This document shows, piece by piece, positions 1-10,629 of a stretch of DNA of 27,767 nt. The stretch's first letter is position 1, and each line of letters begins with the position of its first letter. The DNA is from Burkholderiaceae bacterium. Its GTDB lineage: Bacteria; Pseudomonadota; Gammaproteobacteria; Burkholderiales; Burkholderiaceae. A program made the position numbers and the translations under genes. The stretch covers positions 1 through 27,767 of the forward strand of contig JALREG010000043.1 in assembly GCA_023253905.1 (NCBI GenBank), in the 5' to 3' direction. The notes under the pieces are model-generated. The model saw nothing but the letters and a program-made list of their open reading frames with translations, had not been told where the DNA came from and searched no databases.

Positions 1-112
1 GGAAGGTTTGCGCCGCTGCGGCAAGCGAGCCGGTGACAATCAGACAGCCGGTGATGGCGCGAATGATAAGGACGCGTAGCGGTTGGAAACCGAAGCGGTT
101 CGGTGATGACAT
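1..112 (-). CDS. Partial exported protein (signal peptide only); probable solute receptor
   Basis: Only the first 37 codons are inside the window; the gene runs off the left edge. Reading leftwards from the ATG at 112, the product starts MSSPNRFGF, then has a basic stretch and a hydrophobic core ending in SLAAAAQTF, a classical Sec signal peptide with an Ala-rich cleavage region. An AGGA ribosome-binding site lies a few bases upstream. The gene is divergent from the Bug receptor at 288, and an AAQ-type junction is common in that family, so a second Bug receptor is a reasonable guess. The mature domain is not visible, so only the export signal is directly supported. Confidence 0.6.
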   Translation of the reverse strand, partial: MSSPNRFGFQPLRVLIIRAITGCLIVTGSLAAAAQTF

Positions 113-208
113 GACAAATCCTGGTCTGACTTGCGCGTAGAAACCTGGGTGGGTGATCTCGTCGGGGGCAATGGCAGTCCCCTCGCTGGGCCACCCCCAA
201 AAGATCGC

Positions 209-224
209 ATAGTATTTCCACTAT
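209..224. promoter_or_regulatory. Inverted repeat in divergent intergenic region
   Basis: ATAGT-ATTTCC-ACTAT is a 5-bp inverted repeat with a 6-base spacer. It lies in the AT-richest part of the 175-base gap between the two divergent receptor genes. It could be an operator or part of a promoter; a TATACC hexamer overlaps its right arm. No convincing -35 box accompanies it, so the role is speculative. Confidence 0.25.
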
Positions 225-287
225 ACCCCGCGTGGAACGTAGCAGTCTGGTCGGGGACTGAAGCCAATCCATCCCAGGGAATCAAGC

Positions 288-1271
288 ATGCGAAGCGGTC
301 ATTTGTGGTGGGCGTTGTTGTTCGGAATGATTTCGGCCGGGCCGCTCGCGGCTCAGTCCGAAGCGCCAACTTTTCCGTCCAGGCCGGTTCGGATCATCGT
401 ACCGTATACCGCCGGCGGCGGCACCGACACGGTGGCGCGCGGTCTCGCGCAGCACCTCTCCGAGCAGTGGGGGCAGCCCGTCATCGTGGAGAACCGTCCG
501 GGTGCGGCGACCATGATCGGCGCGGAAGCGGCAGCGAAGGCTGCGCCGGATGGCCACACCCTGCTGTTCTCAGACAGCGCAACCTTTGTGATCAATCCCC
601 ATCTCAGCCGCAAGATGCCCTATCGGCCCCTGGTGGATTTCGCCCCCATCACGCTGGTGGTGAGGCTTGCACCGGTGGTCGCGGTATCGGCGACGCTACC
701 CGTCAGCACGCTGAGCGAATTCATCGCCTACGCGAAGACACGATCCGGAAAGCTGAGCTATGCGTCGTTTGGCGCCGGCTCCTATCCCCATGTTGTTTCG
801 GAGCAGCTCAAGCGCATGGCGGGTATCGACCTGATCCATGTTCCCTACAAAGGATCCGCCGCTGCGGTCACCGACATGCTGGGCGGGCAACTCTCGATGC
901 TGATCGTGACGCTGAGTGTGTTTGAACAGCATGAAAAGACGGGCCGAATTCGTGTGCTGGCGGCGGCCACCGAGCGCCGCCTCAGCTTGCGGCCGGATTT
1001 GCCGACGGTGGCGGAGGCCGGCGTGCCGGGCTATGCGGTAAGCGTCTGGTTTGGGCTGGCAGCGCCAGCAGCCACCGCCGAGCCGGTACTGGACCGGATA
1101 CACGCCGACGTATCTCGAATCCTCACCAACCCTGCCTACCTTGAGCGCTATGTCACGGCGCTATCGCTCGAACCCGGCGGGATGTCGCGTGCGGCGTTCG
1201 GGCAATTGCTAAAAGAAGAGGATGCGCGGTGGGGGCAGCTTGTGCGGGACTCCGGCGCGCGAATCGACTAG
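288..1271 (+). CDS. Bug-family (tripartite tricarboxylate transporter-type) periplasmic receptor
   Basis: A 327-residue periplasmic solute-binding protein of the Bug/TctC family, which captures organic acids or related small molecules. It has an N-terminal signal peptide with probable cleavage after LAAQ near residue 23. The family blocks follow: PSRPVRIIVPYTAGGGTD near 30-47, the GQPVIVENRPGA block near 62-73, AAKAAPDGHTLL near 81-92, and IHVPYKGSAAAVTDMLGGQ in the middle. Length is normal for the family. The ATG at 288 follows an AGGGA box by about 7 bases. No TctA or TctB membrane subunit is nearby, so it is an orphan receptor, as is common in Burkholderiales. It is divergent from the partial gene at 1-112. 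The ligand cannot be predicted. Confidence 0.92.
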   Translation: MRSGHLWWALLFGMISAGPLAAQSEAPTFPSRPVRIIVPYTAGGGTDTVARGLAQHLSEQWGQPVIVENRPGAATMIGAEAAAKAAPDGHTLLFSDSATFVINPHLSRKMPYRPLVDFAPITLVVRLAPVVAVSATLPVSTLSEFIAYAKTRSGKLSYASFGAGSYPHVVSEQLKRMAGIDLIHVPYKGSAAAVTDMLGGQLSMLIVTLSVFEQHEKTGRIRVLAAATERRLSLRPDLPTVAEAGVPGYAVSVWFGLAAPAATAEPVLDRIHADVSRILTNPAYLERYVTALSLEPGGMSRAAFGQLLKEEDARWGQLVRDSGARID

Positions 1272-1292
1272 CAGTGCGTCAATACGCACTGC
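1271..1292. terminator. Hairpin between convergent genes
   Basis: GCAGTGCGT-CAAT-ACGCACTGC is a perfect 9-bp stem with a 4-base loop. It begins at the last base of the receptor stop codon and lies between that gene and the convergent dgoK-type gene ending at 1308. Neither side has a strong T run, so it may act as a weak bidirectional terminator or as a 3' end stabiliser. Confidence 0.5.
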
Positions 1293-1307
1293 CTTCAGAT
1301 CGAGTCG

Positions 1308-2333
1308 TTAGCGATCCGGATTCAGCAGACCCGCTGCCTTGGCAATGCGCCAGGCGCCGCGGGCGGCGAGTGCGCCGTCGAGGGTGACGGATGGCTCGCC
1401 AGCCATGGTCAGCACGGCAGCGTATCGCGCGCAAAGCGCCGGTTCCCCCACAAGGTGCACGCATGCCGATGTCCTAGCCGCTGCGCTTTCGCCCGACCCA
1501 ACGCGCTCATCGGCCGTAGCGGATCGCAGCGAGCCGTTGCGTTGCCCCGCAGCCACTTCCGCGCCGATCAGGAGCCCGGACAAATAGTCGGCCAGGGCAT
1601 GCGGCTCGAGACGATTCATCAGGCCAGCGGTTCTCACAGAAAAGAGGAGCGTACTGAGTGACTCGGGTGCGTGCAAGCCACGCGTCGCGCCGAGTTCGAA
1701 TGCGTGCACTGAACCATCGCCGTTCGCCATCAGCCTGCCAAGAATGCTGTGCTGCGAAAGCACCGCAAAGAGCTCGCCGGTCATCCAGGTGCGGCAGCCC
1801 AGGATCGAGCCGGAGGGGCCACAACGAACCCATTTTGAATGCGTGCCGGGAAGGATCACGGTTGCGCCGTCAGGAAGGTCGGCGCCCCACACTTGGGTCT
1901 CTTCGCCCCGCATGACGTCATCGACCGCGTCGGCTTGAGTCCCGTTCACGCACGCGATGCCAGGGATCAGATGTAAGTCGCCCCCGTCGGTCAGTCGTAT
2001 GCTGGTGAGCGCGGCTGCGGCCGCAGCGGGCGTAGTGGGCGCTTGGAGGTAGGGCGCTTCAACCCAACCCTGGCGGCTCCCGATCATGCCGCTCGCCATC
2101 ACCACCATCGACGGATCACTCAGCCAATCCGCGCAGAGTGCGCGCAGCGTACCCTCAAACTGACCCGGTCGAACATTGAGAATGCCGGTTGGAGCGCTGC
2201 GCTGGGCAAGCGTCTCGCCTGTCTCGTCGAGGAGCAGCGCGCGCAAATTGGTGGTCCCCCAGTCGAGCGCGATCAGTCGCGCGGGGGGTGTGGCTGGGTC
2301 AGTCTGTTGCAGACGGGTCTGGGAGCGGCTCAT
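1308..2333 (-). CDS. dgoK: 2-dehydro-3-deoxygalactonokinase (DgoK family)
   Basis: A 341-residue cytoplasmic sugar-acid kinase of the DgoK family. The family phosphorylates 2-keto-3-deoxygalactonate with ATP in the De Ley-Doudoroff galactonate pathway. The phosphate-binding motif LDWGTTN is at residues 23-29. Other matching blocks are ASGMIGSRQGWVEAPYL and the IPGI/VMRGEETQ segment, followed by ILPGTHSKWV. Length is typical or slightly long. It starts at ATG 2333, with no strong ribosome-binding site, 36 bases after the panC stop, so panC and dgoK probably share a transcript. No DgoA aldolase, dehydratase or galactonate transporter is in the window. Related KDG or other 2-keto-3-deoxy sugar acids are therefore also possible substrates. 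Confidence 0.85.
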   Translation of the reverse strand: MSRSQTRLQQTDPATPPARLIALDWGTTNLRALLLDETGETLAQRSAPTGILNVRPGQFEGTLRALCADWLSDPSMVVMASGMIGSRQGWVEAPYLQAPTTPAAAAAALTSIRLTDGGDLHLIPGIACVNGTQADAVDDVMRGEETQVWGADLPDGATVILPGTHSKWVRCGPSGSILGCRTWMTGELFAVLSQHSILGRLMANGDGSVHAFELGATRGLHAPESLSTLLFSVRTAGLMNRLEPHALADYLSGLLIGAEVAAGQRNGSLRSATADERVGSGESAAARTSACVHLVGEPALCARYAAVLTMAGEPSVTLDGALAARGAWRIAKAAGLLNPDR

Positions 2334-2369
2334 TGAACGTCGGTGCGAATAAAAATGGCGCGACTGTGA

Positions 2370-4769
<2,400 letters not shown>

Positions 4770-4788
4770 AGGCATGAAGACCCCGTCT

Positions 4789-4805
4789 GCACGGGCCAAC
4801 CGTGC
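4789..4805. terminator. Hairpin between convergent sulfatase and receptor genes
   Basis: GCACGG-GCCAA-CCGTGC forms a 6-bp stem with a 5-base loop in the 53-base gap between the two convergent stop codons. It has no T tract in either direction, so termination would be weak or Rho-assisted. Confidence 0.4.
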
Positions 4806-4822
4806 GGGCGGGCTCCATACCC

Positions 4823-5800
4823 TCAATCCACCTTCGCGCCTGATGCGCGGACCAGCGGCACCCACTTCGCAAGATCGTCGCTCACGATCTTCGCGAATTG
4901 CGCCGGACTGATGGCGGATGCGAGCTCGAAGCCTTGCTGGGCGAGCCTTCCGCGGAGCGCAGGCTCATCGAGCACCTTGCCAATTTCGCCATGCAAGCGT
5001 TCGACGATATCGGCGGGTGTACCGGCGCGGGCAACAAACCCGAACCAGGTGTTCACTTCGTAGCCCTTCACGCCCAATTCGTCGAGCGTGGGGACGTCGG
5101 GCAGAAGCGGTGACCGAGTGAGGCTGGTGACGGCGAGCGGTTTGAGCTTGTTATCGCGGATCTGGGTGATGACCGTGGGCGTATTGAAAAAGCCCATGTT
5201 CACCTCCGCCGACATCACCGCCAGAATGCCCTGGGGCGCGCCCTTGTACGGCACGTGAATCAGCTCGGTTCCTGTCATCCGCCCGAACAACACGCCCGAT
5301 AAGTGATGGCTGGTGCCGCTTCCGCCAGATGAGAAGGTGAGGGTGCCGGGCTTGGCCTTAGCCTGGGCGATGACATCGGCCGGGCGGGACGCGGCCGCAC
5401 CGGGCGGCACGATCATCACGTTGGCGACACCGCCAACAAAGCGGATGGTGGCGAAGTCTTTGATGGAGTCATAGCCCGGCTTGTCATAGAGCGCCTGGTT
5501 GAACACCAGCGTGCCCTGCGACGCAAAGCTGATGGTGTAACCGTCAGGGGCTGACCGTGCGACCTCGGCCATGGCAATGGTGCCGCCTGCGCCCGGTTTG
5601 TTCTCCACCACCACCGGCTGACCTAAGGTCCGGGACAGCTCCGTGCCCACAGCACGCGAAATAATGTCGGCAGTGCTGCCCGCGGCGAGCGGAACCAGCA
5701 GGCGAATTGGGCGGGTCGGCCAATTCTGCGCCACGGCTGAACCGGCGGATAAGGCTGCGAGCACGATCGCAACCCCTGCACTGATGCGAACGGTGAACAT
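4823..5800 (-). CDS. Bug-family (TTT-type) periplasmic receptor
   Basis: A 325-residue Bug/TctC-type solute receptor. The signal peptide ends in SAGSAVAQ, with the mature protein from about residue 25. Family blocks are NWPTRPIRLLVPLAAGSTADIIS, LGQPVVVENKPGAGG, SAPDGYTISFASQG, ELIHVPYKGAPQGILAVMSAEV and LPDVPTLDELGVKGYEVNTWFG. A good AGGAG site precedes the ATG. It is the last gene of the minus-strand arm of the peptide-importer locus, 19 bases after the M24 peptidase, so it is probably co-transcribed with the ABC solute-binding protein. This pairing of a TTT-type receptor with an ABC operon may mean that it feeds a TctAB pair elsewhere or acts as a sensor. The ligand is unknown. Confidence 0.92.
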   Translation of the reverse strand: MFTVRISAGVAIVLAALSAGSAVAQNWPTRPIRLLVPLAAGSTADIISRAVGTELSRTLGQPVVVENKPGAGGTIAMAEVARSAPDGYTISFASQGTLVFNQALYDKPGYDSIKDFATIRFVGGVANVMIVPPGAAASRPADVIAQAKAKPGTLTFSSGGSGTSHHLSGVLFGRMTGTELIHVPYKGAPQGILAVMSAEVNMGFFNTPTVITQIRDNKLKPLAVTSLTRSPLLPDVPTLDELGVKGYEVNTWFGFVARAGTPADIVERLHGEIGKVLDEPALRGRLAQQGFELASAISPAQFAKIVSDDLAKWVPLVRASGAKVD

Positions 5801-5819
5801 GGGGGAGCTCCTGTCGGGG

Positions 5820-7073
5820 TTAGTGCGGCAACTCGCGGAGTTCGCGCGCGAGCGACCACGCCGGCACTGGCCCCTGGTCGGTGATCAGAAACTGGTCTTC
5901 GATGATGAATCCCCCCTCGCCATCAGCATAAAAGGGGGTTTCAAACGCGAGCACCATGCCCGCCTCGATGGGTAAATGGGCTTGTGCGGCGATAAAGGGC
6001 GGCACCTCGCAGAAAGTGTCGTGTCCCAGGCTGTGCCCCCAATGGCCGCGGCTGAATGTGGTGAATCCGGCGCGCTTCATGGCCCGCGTAGCGGCCGCAT
6101 GCACATCGCTGAAGAGCCGCCCTGGGCGTAACTGTTCGAGGCCTGCCTCAAAAGCATCACGGAGGACGGCCATGATCTGCGCAGAGCGCGGGCGAGCCCG
6201 CCCCAGCGTAAAGGTGCGACCGCTGTCTGAACTGTAGCCATCGACAAGACAGCCCACATCAAACTTGAGCACGTCGCCCGGGGTGATCTGCCCGCCTCCC
6301 TGCCACGGGAGTGGTCCCACCGTGATGTATTCCCACTGGCCGGAGAGTTTCCAGCCTGCGCGCGCGGCGTGCTGCTGGACACCTGCCTGCCATGCGGCGG
6401 CGATGTCGTTACGGTGAACGCCCTGGGCGACAGCGGCGAGCGCTGCATGCATGCCAGATTCGGCAAGCGTAGCGGCACGCTGCAAACAATCAATTTCGCG
6501 GGCGGATTTCACAGCTTTGATCAACGCAACCGTTTCCCCGGCGTCGGACCAAGACGGCCCCTGAACTGAGCGCTGCAGCCAGGCAAAGTCGGCGGCGGGC
6601 CAGAAATCAAGGTCAAGCCCGATCCGGGCACGACGCAAGCCTCGGAAGGCGAGAAGTCGTGAAAGCGCGGCAAACGCAGCCGATGCGTCATACGCGGCGG
6701 GGCGACTGAAGCCTGGGGGGCGGCCGGCGGCCTGATGCGCCAGTGCGGTGACGTGTGCGGCGCTGAGCGTCGAGTCATTCCAGGGGCGGAAGTCGGCGGT
6801 TTCAACCCAGTCAGGGTGAGTGAAGACGTTGCGCTCGCCCAAGGCAGCGCGTGTTGCCGGCCCAAACAGTTCGGTGCAAACCGCTGCGACGGGCGCATCA
6901 ACCTCTGCCGGAACCAGTGCGAGCGCCGCGCCTGCTCGCCTGAAAAACGCTGCGACCCCCGGGGGGGCCGCGGTCGCCCAGCGAAACGATTCGGGTTTGG
7001 CCAGCAGCAAAGCGTCCAGCCCGCGCTCAGCCATCAGGCGTGAGGCACGGGTCCGGTCAATGTCCGCTGCCAC
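5820..7073 (-). CDS. M24 family metallopeptidase (Xaa-Pro dipeptidase/aminopeptidase type)
   Basis: A 417-residue pita-bread-fold peptidase, expected to release residues from Xaa-Pro peptides using two metal ions. All five ligands are present when counted from the GTG at 7073: D272 (KFDVG), D283 (SDSGRTF), H347 (GHSLGH), E378 (FETPF) and E392 (IIEDQF). Residues 1-180 form the creatinase-like N-terminal domain. The frame stays open to an ATG at 7142, but that would overlap the preceding gene by 41 bases; the GTG, 28 bases after that stop, gives normal family length. It sits between an ABC peptide-binding protein and a Bug receptor, which fits cleavage of imported peptides in the cytoplasm. A creatinase-like or other amidohydrolytic activity is possible. 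Confidence 0.9.
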   Translation of the reverse strand: MAADIDRTRASRLMAERGLDALLLAKPESFRWATAAPPGVAAFFRRAGAALALVPAEVDAPVAAVCTELFGPATRAALGERNVFTHPDWVETADFRPWNDSTLSAAHVTALAHQAAGRPPGFSRPAAYDASAAFAALSRLLAFRGLRRARIGLDLDFWPAADFAWLQRSVQGPSWSDAGETVALIKAVKSAREIDCLQRAATLAESGMHAALAAVAQGVHRNDIAAAWQAGVQQHAARAGWKLSGQWEYITVGPLPWQGGGQITPGDVLKFDVGCLVDGYSSDSGRTFTLGRARPRSAQIMAVLRDAFEAGLEQLRPGRLFSDVHAAATRAMKRAGFTTFSRGHWGHSLGHDTFCEVPPFIAAQAHLPIEAGMVLAFETPFYADGEGGFIIEDQFLITDQGPVPAWSLARELRELPH

Positions 7074-7101
7074 GGGTTGTGATTCCGGCGGGCGAACGGC
7101 T

Positions 7102-8685
7102 TTATGGCTCGAGGTACAGATCGGCAAAGCTACCCCGTGCACCTTCCGCCGTGGTGGAGTAGTTCTTCACCTTGCGCGCTGCAATCGTGATGTTAGGGTT
7201 GGCGCCGAACTCGATGGAGGGGATATCTGCGGCGACGACGCGTTGAAGATTCACAAACAGGTCGCGCCTGCGCTTCTCGTCCGTTTCAATCGCAGCCGCT
7301 TCGAGCAGACGATCAGCCTCTGGGTTTTGGTAGTGCGCCGCGTTCGAGAAAGGCAGGCCGATCTTGAAGTTCTTCGACCAGAACACCCGCTGAACACCCA
7401 CCGTGGGATCGAACAGGTTCAGAAGACTTTCGGCGGTCATGTCGAAGGCGCGCTCGGTGTACACCTTGCGGGTGTAGGTGGCAAAGTCGTACGCCTCAAT
7501 CTCGGCATCTACGCCAATCCGGGCGAGCGACTGGCGGATGAAATCAGCCGTGCGGCGCTCGAGGAACGGGTTGTAGAGCAGACGGAGCTTAAAGCGAACG
7601 CCGTTCGCCCCACGCTTGAGTCCGGCGGCGTCGAGCGCGGCTTCCGCGGCCTTGGGGTCGAAGGACTGATGACGGACCGAGGAATCGTGATAGCGCGTCA
7701 TGGCCTGCCCGATGATCGAGCCGGTAACCTTGCCATAGCCAAACCACACCACGTTGTTGTAGGCATTGACGTCGATGGCCTGCGCGATCGCACGGCGAAC
7801 GTTAATGTCTTTTACCACCGGGCTATCAAGGTTGAAGTACACCTGCTGATGGTTACCCCAGTAGGGCCACTGCGATGAGTCGACCACCAGGCGTGGCAGC
7901 TTCCCAAAGCGCGCGACCTCGGAGAGCGGGATCACCGCGTTGCCCAGATCGACTTCGCCCGCTTCCAGCGCGGCGGCACGCGCCACCGGATCGGGAATAA
8001 AGCGGACCACGATACGGTCAAGGTAGGGCTTGGGCTTATCCCAATAGTCGGGGTTGCGTTCGAGCACCACATGGCTGCCCTGCACCCACTCCTTGAAACG
8101 GAAGGGCCCCGTACCGACCGGTTCGCGGTTGTGCTTGTTGGTGGCAATGTCGGTGCCTTCGTACAGATGGCGAGGCACGATGGGCGATTCAGCAGAAGCG
8201 AGTGCAGTCAGCATGGCTGGCGCAGGCTTGTCGAGCACGATGATCGCGGTATGCGGGTCGGGCGTCCGCACTTCAGTGACGCTTGCAAAGGTGCCGCGCC
8301 CGCGCGGGTGAAACTGCTTGAGGGTATTGATGGAGAAACTCACGTCGGCGGACGTGAAGTCTTTGCCATCGTGCCACTTAACGCCGCGACGCAGTTCGAA
8401 GCGGTACTGCAGGCCGTCTGCGCTCACGCTCCAGGCGGTGGCGAGCAGCGCCTTCGGCCGCAGATCCATGTCATAGGTGAGGAGTCCCTCCACAATTTTG
8501 GGACCGATGTCGGTATTGCCCCCCGCCGAAGTGTTAATGGGCACCAGCGAGGTGGGAATGGGATTGACGATCCAGTTGAGCGTTCCGCCGTGTCGAGGCT
8601 GAGCCGTGGCCATGCCGAGAAAGCCGGCAGTGACTGCGGCCAGTCCGGCGTGGCCGATCAGGCGGGTGAGCCGGGTAATGCGCAT
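7102..8685 (-). CDS. ABC transporter substrate-binding protein, family 5 (DppA/OppA-like)
   Basis: A 527-residue periplasmic binding protein for peptides or similar solutes. It has an N-terminal signal peptide ending in GMATAQ near residue 29 and no lipobox cysteine. Family 5 landmarks are GGTLNWIVNP at the mature start, the block LATAWSVSADGLQYRFELRRGVKWHDGKDFTSADV near 82-115, PVGTGPFRFKEW and the NPDYWD segment. The C-terminal lobe contains the VRRAIAQAIDV element. The ATG follows GGGAG by 6 bases. It is transcribed divergently from the two permeases and the ATPase (8771-12290), with the gap of 85 bases acting as a shared promoter region. It heads the minus arm that continues into the M24 peptidase. 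The true ligand (di-, oligopeptide, glutathione, opine) is unresolved. Confidence 0.93.
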   Translation of the reverse strand: MRITRLTRLIGHAGLAAVTAGFLGMATAQPRHGGTLNWIVNPIPTSLVPINTSAGGNTDIGPKIVEGLLTYDMDLRPKALLATAWSVSADGLQYRFELRRGVKWHDGKDFTSADVSFSINTLKQFHPRGRGTFASVTEVRTPDPHTAIIVLDKPAPAMLTALASAESPIVPRHLYEGTDIATNKHNREPVGTGPFRFKEWVQGSHVVLERNPDYWDKPKPYLDRIVVRFIPDPVARAAALEAGEVDLGNAVIPLSEVARFGKLPRLVVDSSQWPYWGNHQQVYFNLDSPVVKDINVRRAIAQAIDVNAYNNVVWFGYGKVTGSIIGQAMTRYHDSSVRHQSFDPKAAEAALDAAGLKRGANGVRFKLRLLYNPFLERRTADFIRQSLARIGVDAEIEAYDFATYTRKVYTERAFDMTAESLLNLFDPTVGVQRVFWSKNFKIGLPFSNAAHYQNPEADRLLEAAAIETDEKRRRDLFVNLQRVVAADIPSIEFGANPNITIAARKVKNYSTTAEGARGSFADLYLEP

Positions 8686-8709
8686 GTTGTTCTCCCAGGG
8701 AAGCCGCCC

Positions 8710-8717
8710 AGTATAAT
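8710..8717. promoter_or_regulatory. AT-rich core of the divergent promoter region
   Basis: The 85-base divergent gap contains a perfect TATAAT reading rightwards (8712-8717) and an overlapping TATACT reading leftwards (8710-8715). A TTGTTC at 8687-8692 is a possible rightward -35 box, but its 19-base spacer is long. No good leftward -35 was found. One AT-rich core may serve both arms of the importer locus, which would couple them. Confidence 0.4.
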
Positions 8718-8770
8718 TTTTTCTCGGCAGCTACGCAGGACCGCGTCGCTTTCCGGTTTACCTGAGCGAC

Positions 8771-9754
8771 ATGAGACCCCCTCCCGCCCTGCGCATCATC
8801 TTTCGAACCCTTGCTCAGGCACTGCCTGCGGTTCTGGGTATCGTCCTGCTCAACTTCCTCCTGCTTCAGGCGGTCCCTGGCGATGCTGCGCAGGTGCTGG
8901 CCGCCGAATCCGGCTCGGCGACCGCCGAGATGATGGAGCAGTTGCGCGAGCGGTTCGGGCTCGATGTGCCCCTTCTTCAGCAGCTCGTTACCTACCTGGG
9001 TAACCTCGCGAAATTGAGCTTGGGCTACTCACCCCGTTTCAATCTCCCGGTTTCTGAGCTGATTGCCTCGCGACTGGGGAACACGCTTCTTCTCATGGGG
9101 ACGGCTCTCACGTTTGCATTCGTGACGGGGTTGCTGATGGGAACCGCGATGGGCGTCTGGGCAGGCCGTTGGCCGGACCGCTTGCTGAGCCTCCTTGCGC
9201 TGGTGCTCTACAGCACCCCGGGTTTCTGGCTCGCGCTGATGGCCATCGTGGTGTTTTCAGTGTCGTTGGGATGGCTACCCTCCGGTGGCACCGCCACCAT
9301 TGGTGCCGACCTGCGAGGCCTTGACTGGCTGCTCGACCGCACCCGCTACCTGGTGCTGCCCGCCCTCACCATGGCCGCGTTTTATGTGGCGATCTTTGCC
9401 CGGCTCACCCGCGCCGCGTTCCTCGAAGTAAGCCGGCTTGATTTTATCCGGACCGCGCACGCCAAGGGGCTTCATCCCTGGCGCGTAACAATGCGCCATG
9501 TGCTGAGGAACGCGTTGATCCCGGTGACCACGGTTGCCGGGCTTCATCTCGGTGCGATGCTGGGTGGCGCGGTCGTGATCGAGTCGGTTTTCGGCTGGCC
9601 AGGCCTGGGTCGGTTGGCCTTTGAATCGGTCATGGCTCGCGACCACATCGTGCTGTTGGGCATTCTCCTCATGAGTTCACTGCTCGTGATTGCCGCCAAT
9701 CTTGCAGTGGATTTGCTGCAACTGCTGCTCGACCCGAGGGTGGATACGCGATGA
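8771..9754 (+). CDS. ABC transporter permease, DppB-type
   Basis: A 327-residue inner-membrane permease for the peptide-type importer. A first hydrophobic helix lies near residues 17-35 (IVLLNFLLLQAVPGD), followed by a periplasmic segment and further helices near 103-130, 137-168, 195-212, 250-272 and 290-318. The conserved EAA-type cytoplasmic loop (FIRTAHAKGLHPWRVTMRHV, about 225-244) is where the ATPase docks. The C-terminal PGLGRLAFESVMARDHIV block is family-typical. Length matches DppB. The stop overlaps the next start as ATGA, indicating translational coupling. The ribosome-binding site before ATG 8771 is weak. Confidence 0.94.
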   Translation: MRPPPALRIIFRTLAQALPAVLGIVLLNFLLLQAVPGDAAQVLAAESGSATAEMMEQLRERFGLDVPLLQQLVTYLGNLAKLSLGYSPRFNLPVSELIASRLGNTLLLMGTALTFAFVTGLLMGTAMGVWAGRWPDRLLSLLALVLYSTPGFWLALMAIVVFSVSLGWLPSGGTATIGADLRGLDWLLDRTRYLVLPALTMAAFYVAIFARLTRAAFLEVSRLDFIRTAHAKGLHPWRVTMRHVLRNALIPVTTVAGLHLGAMLGGAVVIESVFGWPGLGRLAFESVMARDHIVLLGILLMSSLLVIAANLAVDLLQLLLDPRVDTR

Positions 9755-10629
9755 GTTCGAACGTCGGGTTGCCGAATACCGGTCTACCCCTTCCCTTGCG
9801 TCACCCCACGCTTTCGGCGTTCCTGCGCGACCCAGCGGCCATGACTGGCTTGATTCTTCTTGCGACGGTGGCAGGGCTCGCGGTCCTCGCACCCTGGGTC
9901 TATCCAGGGGATCCGCTTGCGATGGTGACGCGCCCCCTTCTCTGGCCTGGGGAAGCCTGGGCTCATCCGCTCGGAAGCGACTCAATGGGGCGCGACGTGC
10001 TCGCAGGCATTGCGCACGGCGCGCGTGTTTCGCTGGTTGTGGGGCTGATCGCAGCCGTGCTGAGTGTGGCGATCGGCGTGCTGGTGGGCGCGGTGGGCGG
10101 GTATTTTGGTGGTTGGCTGGATGATGTGCTGGTCCGTATTACCGAGCTTTTTCAGACAGTTCCGTCATTTTTACTTGTGATTGTGCTGGTCACGATCGGA
10201 CGTCCGTCGGCGACCGTCGTGGTGTTTGCAATCGGGCTCGCCTCCTGGCCGGTGATCGCCCGTCTGGTTCGTGCCGAATTCCGAAGCCTCCGTGAACGCG
10301 AGTTTGTTCTCGCCGCGCGCGCCCAGGGCTATGGGCATGCCCGAATCATATTCAGTGAAATCCTGCCGAACGCAGCGCCCCCGGTGATTGTCACCACCTC
10401 GGTACTGGTTGCCACTGCCATCCTGATGGAGTCGGCATTGTCGTTTCTCGGGCTCAGTGACCCCAACATCGTGTCGTGGGGGCGGATGGTGGGGGAAGGC
10501 CGCGAGTTTTTGCGAACCGCCTGGTATCTCAGCGCCGCGCCGGGTATTGCGATTCTGCTGAGCGTGCTCGCGCTCAACCTGGTGGGCGATGGGCTGAATG
10601 ACGCGCTCAATCCCCGGCTTCGCCGATGA
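9751..10629 (+). CDS. ABC transporter permease, DppC-type
   Basis: A 292-residue second permease of the peptide-type importer. It has the DppC hallmarks: one N-terminal helix near 31-52, the periplasmic block HPLGSDSMGRDVLAGIAHGARVSL (about 72-95), helices near 96-120 and 135-170, and the EAA-type loop EFVLAARAQGYGHARIIFSE (about 184-203). The C-terminal region has the ALSFLGLSDPNIVSWGRMVGEGREF signature of this family. It starts in an ATGA overlap with the upstream permease and ends in another ATGA overlap with the ATPase, so the three plus-strand genes are tightly coupled. It forms the channel as a heterodimer with the DppB-type partner. Confidence 0.95.
   Translation: MSSNVGLPNTGLPLPLRHPTLSAFLRDPAAMTGLILLATVAGLAVLAPWVYPGDPLAMVTRPLLWPGEAWAHPLGSDSMGRDVLAGIAHGARVSLVVGLIAAVLSVAIGVLVGAVGGYFGGWLDDVLVRITELFQTVPSFLLVIVLVTIGRPSATVVVFAIGLASWPVIARLVRAEFRSLREREFVLAARAQGYGHARIIFSEILPNAAPPVIVTTSVLVATAILMESALSFLGLSDPNIVSWGRMVGEGREFLRTAWYLSAAPGIAILLSVLALNLVGDGLNDALNPRLRR

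Noticed and set aside
7074..7142. Upstream ATG start for the M24 peptidase
   Set aside because: It would overlap the end of the binding-protein gene by 41 bases and add residues with no family match. The GTG at 7073 gives a normal length and spacing.
6820..7878. 352-residue plus-strand open frame
   Set aside because: It lies antisense across the M24 peptidase and binding-protein genes, has low-complexity basic composition and matches no family.
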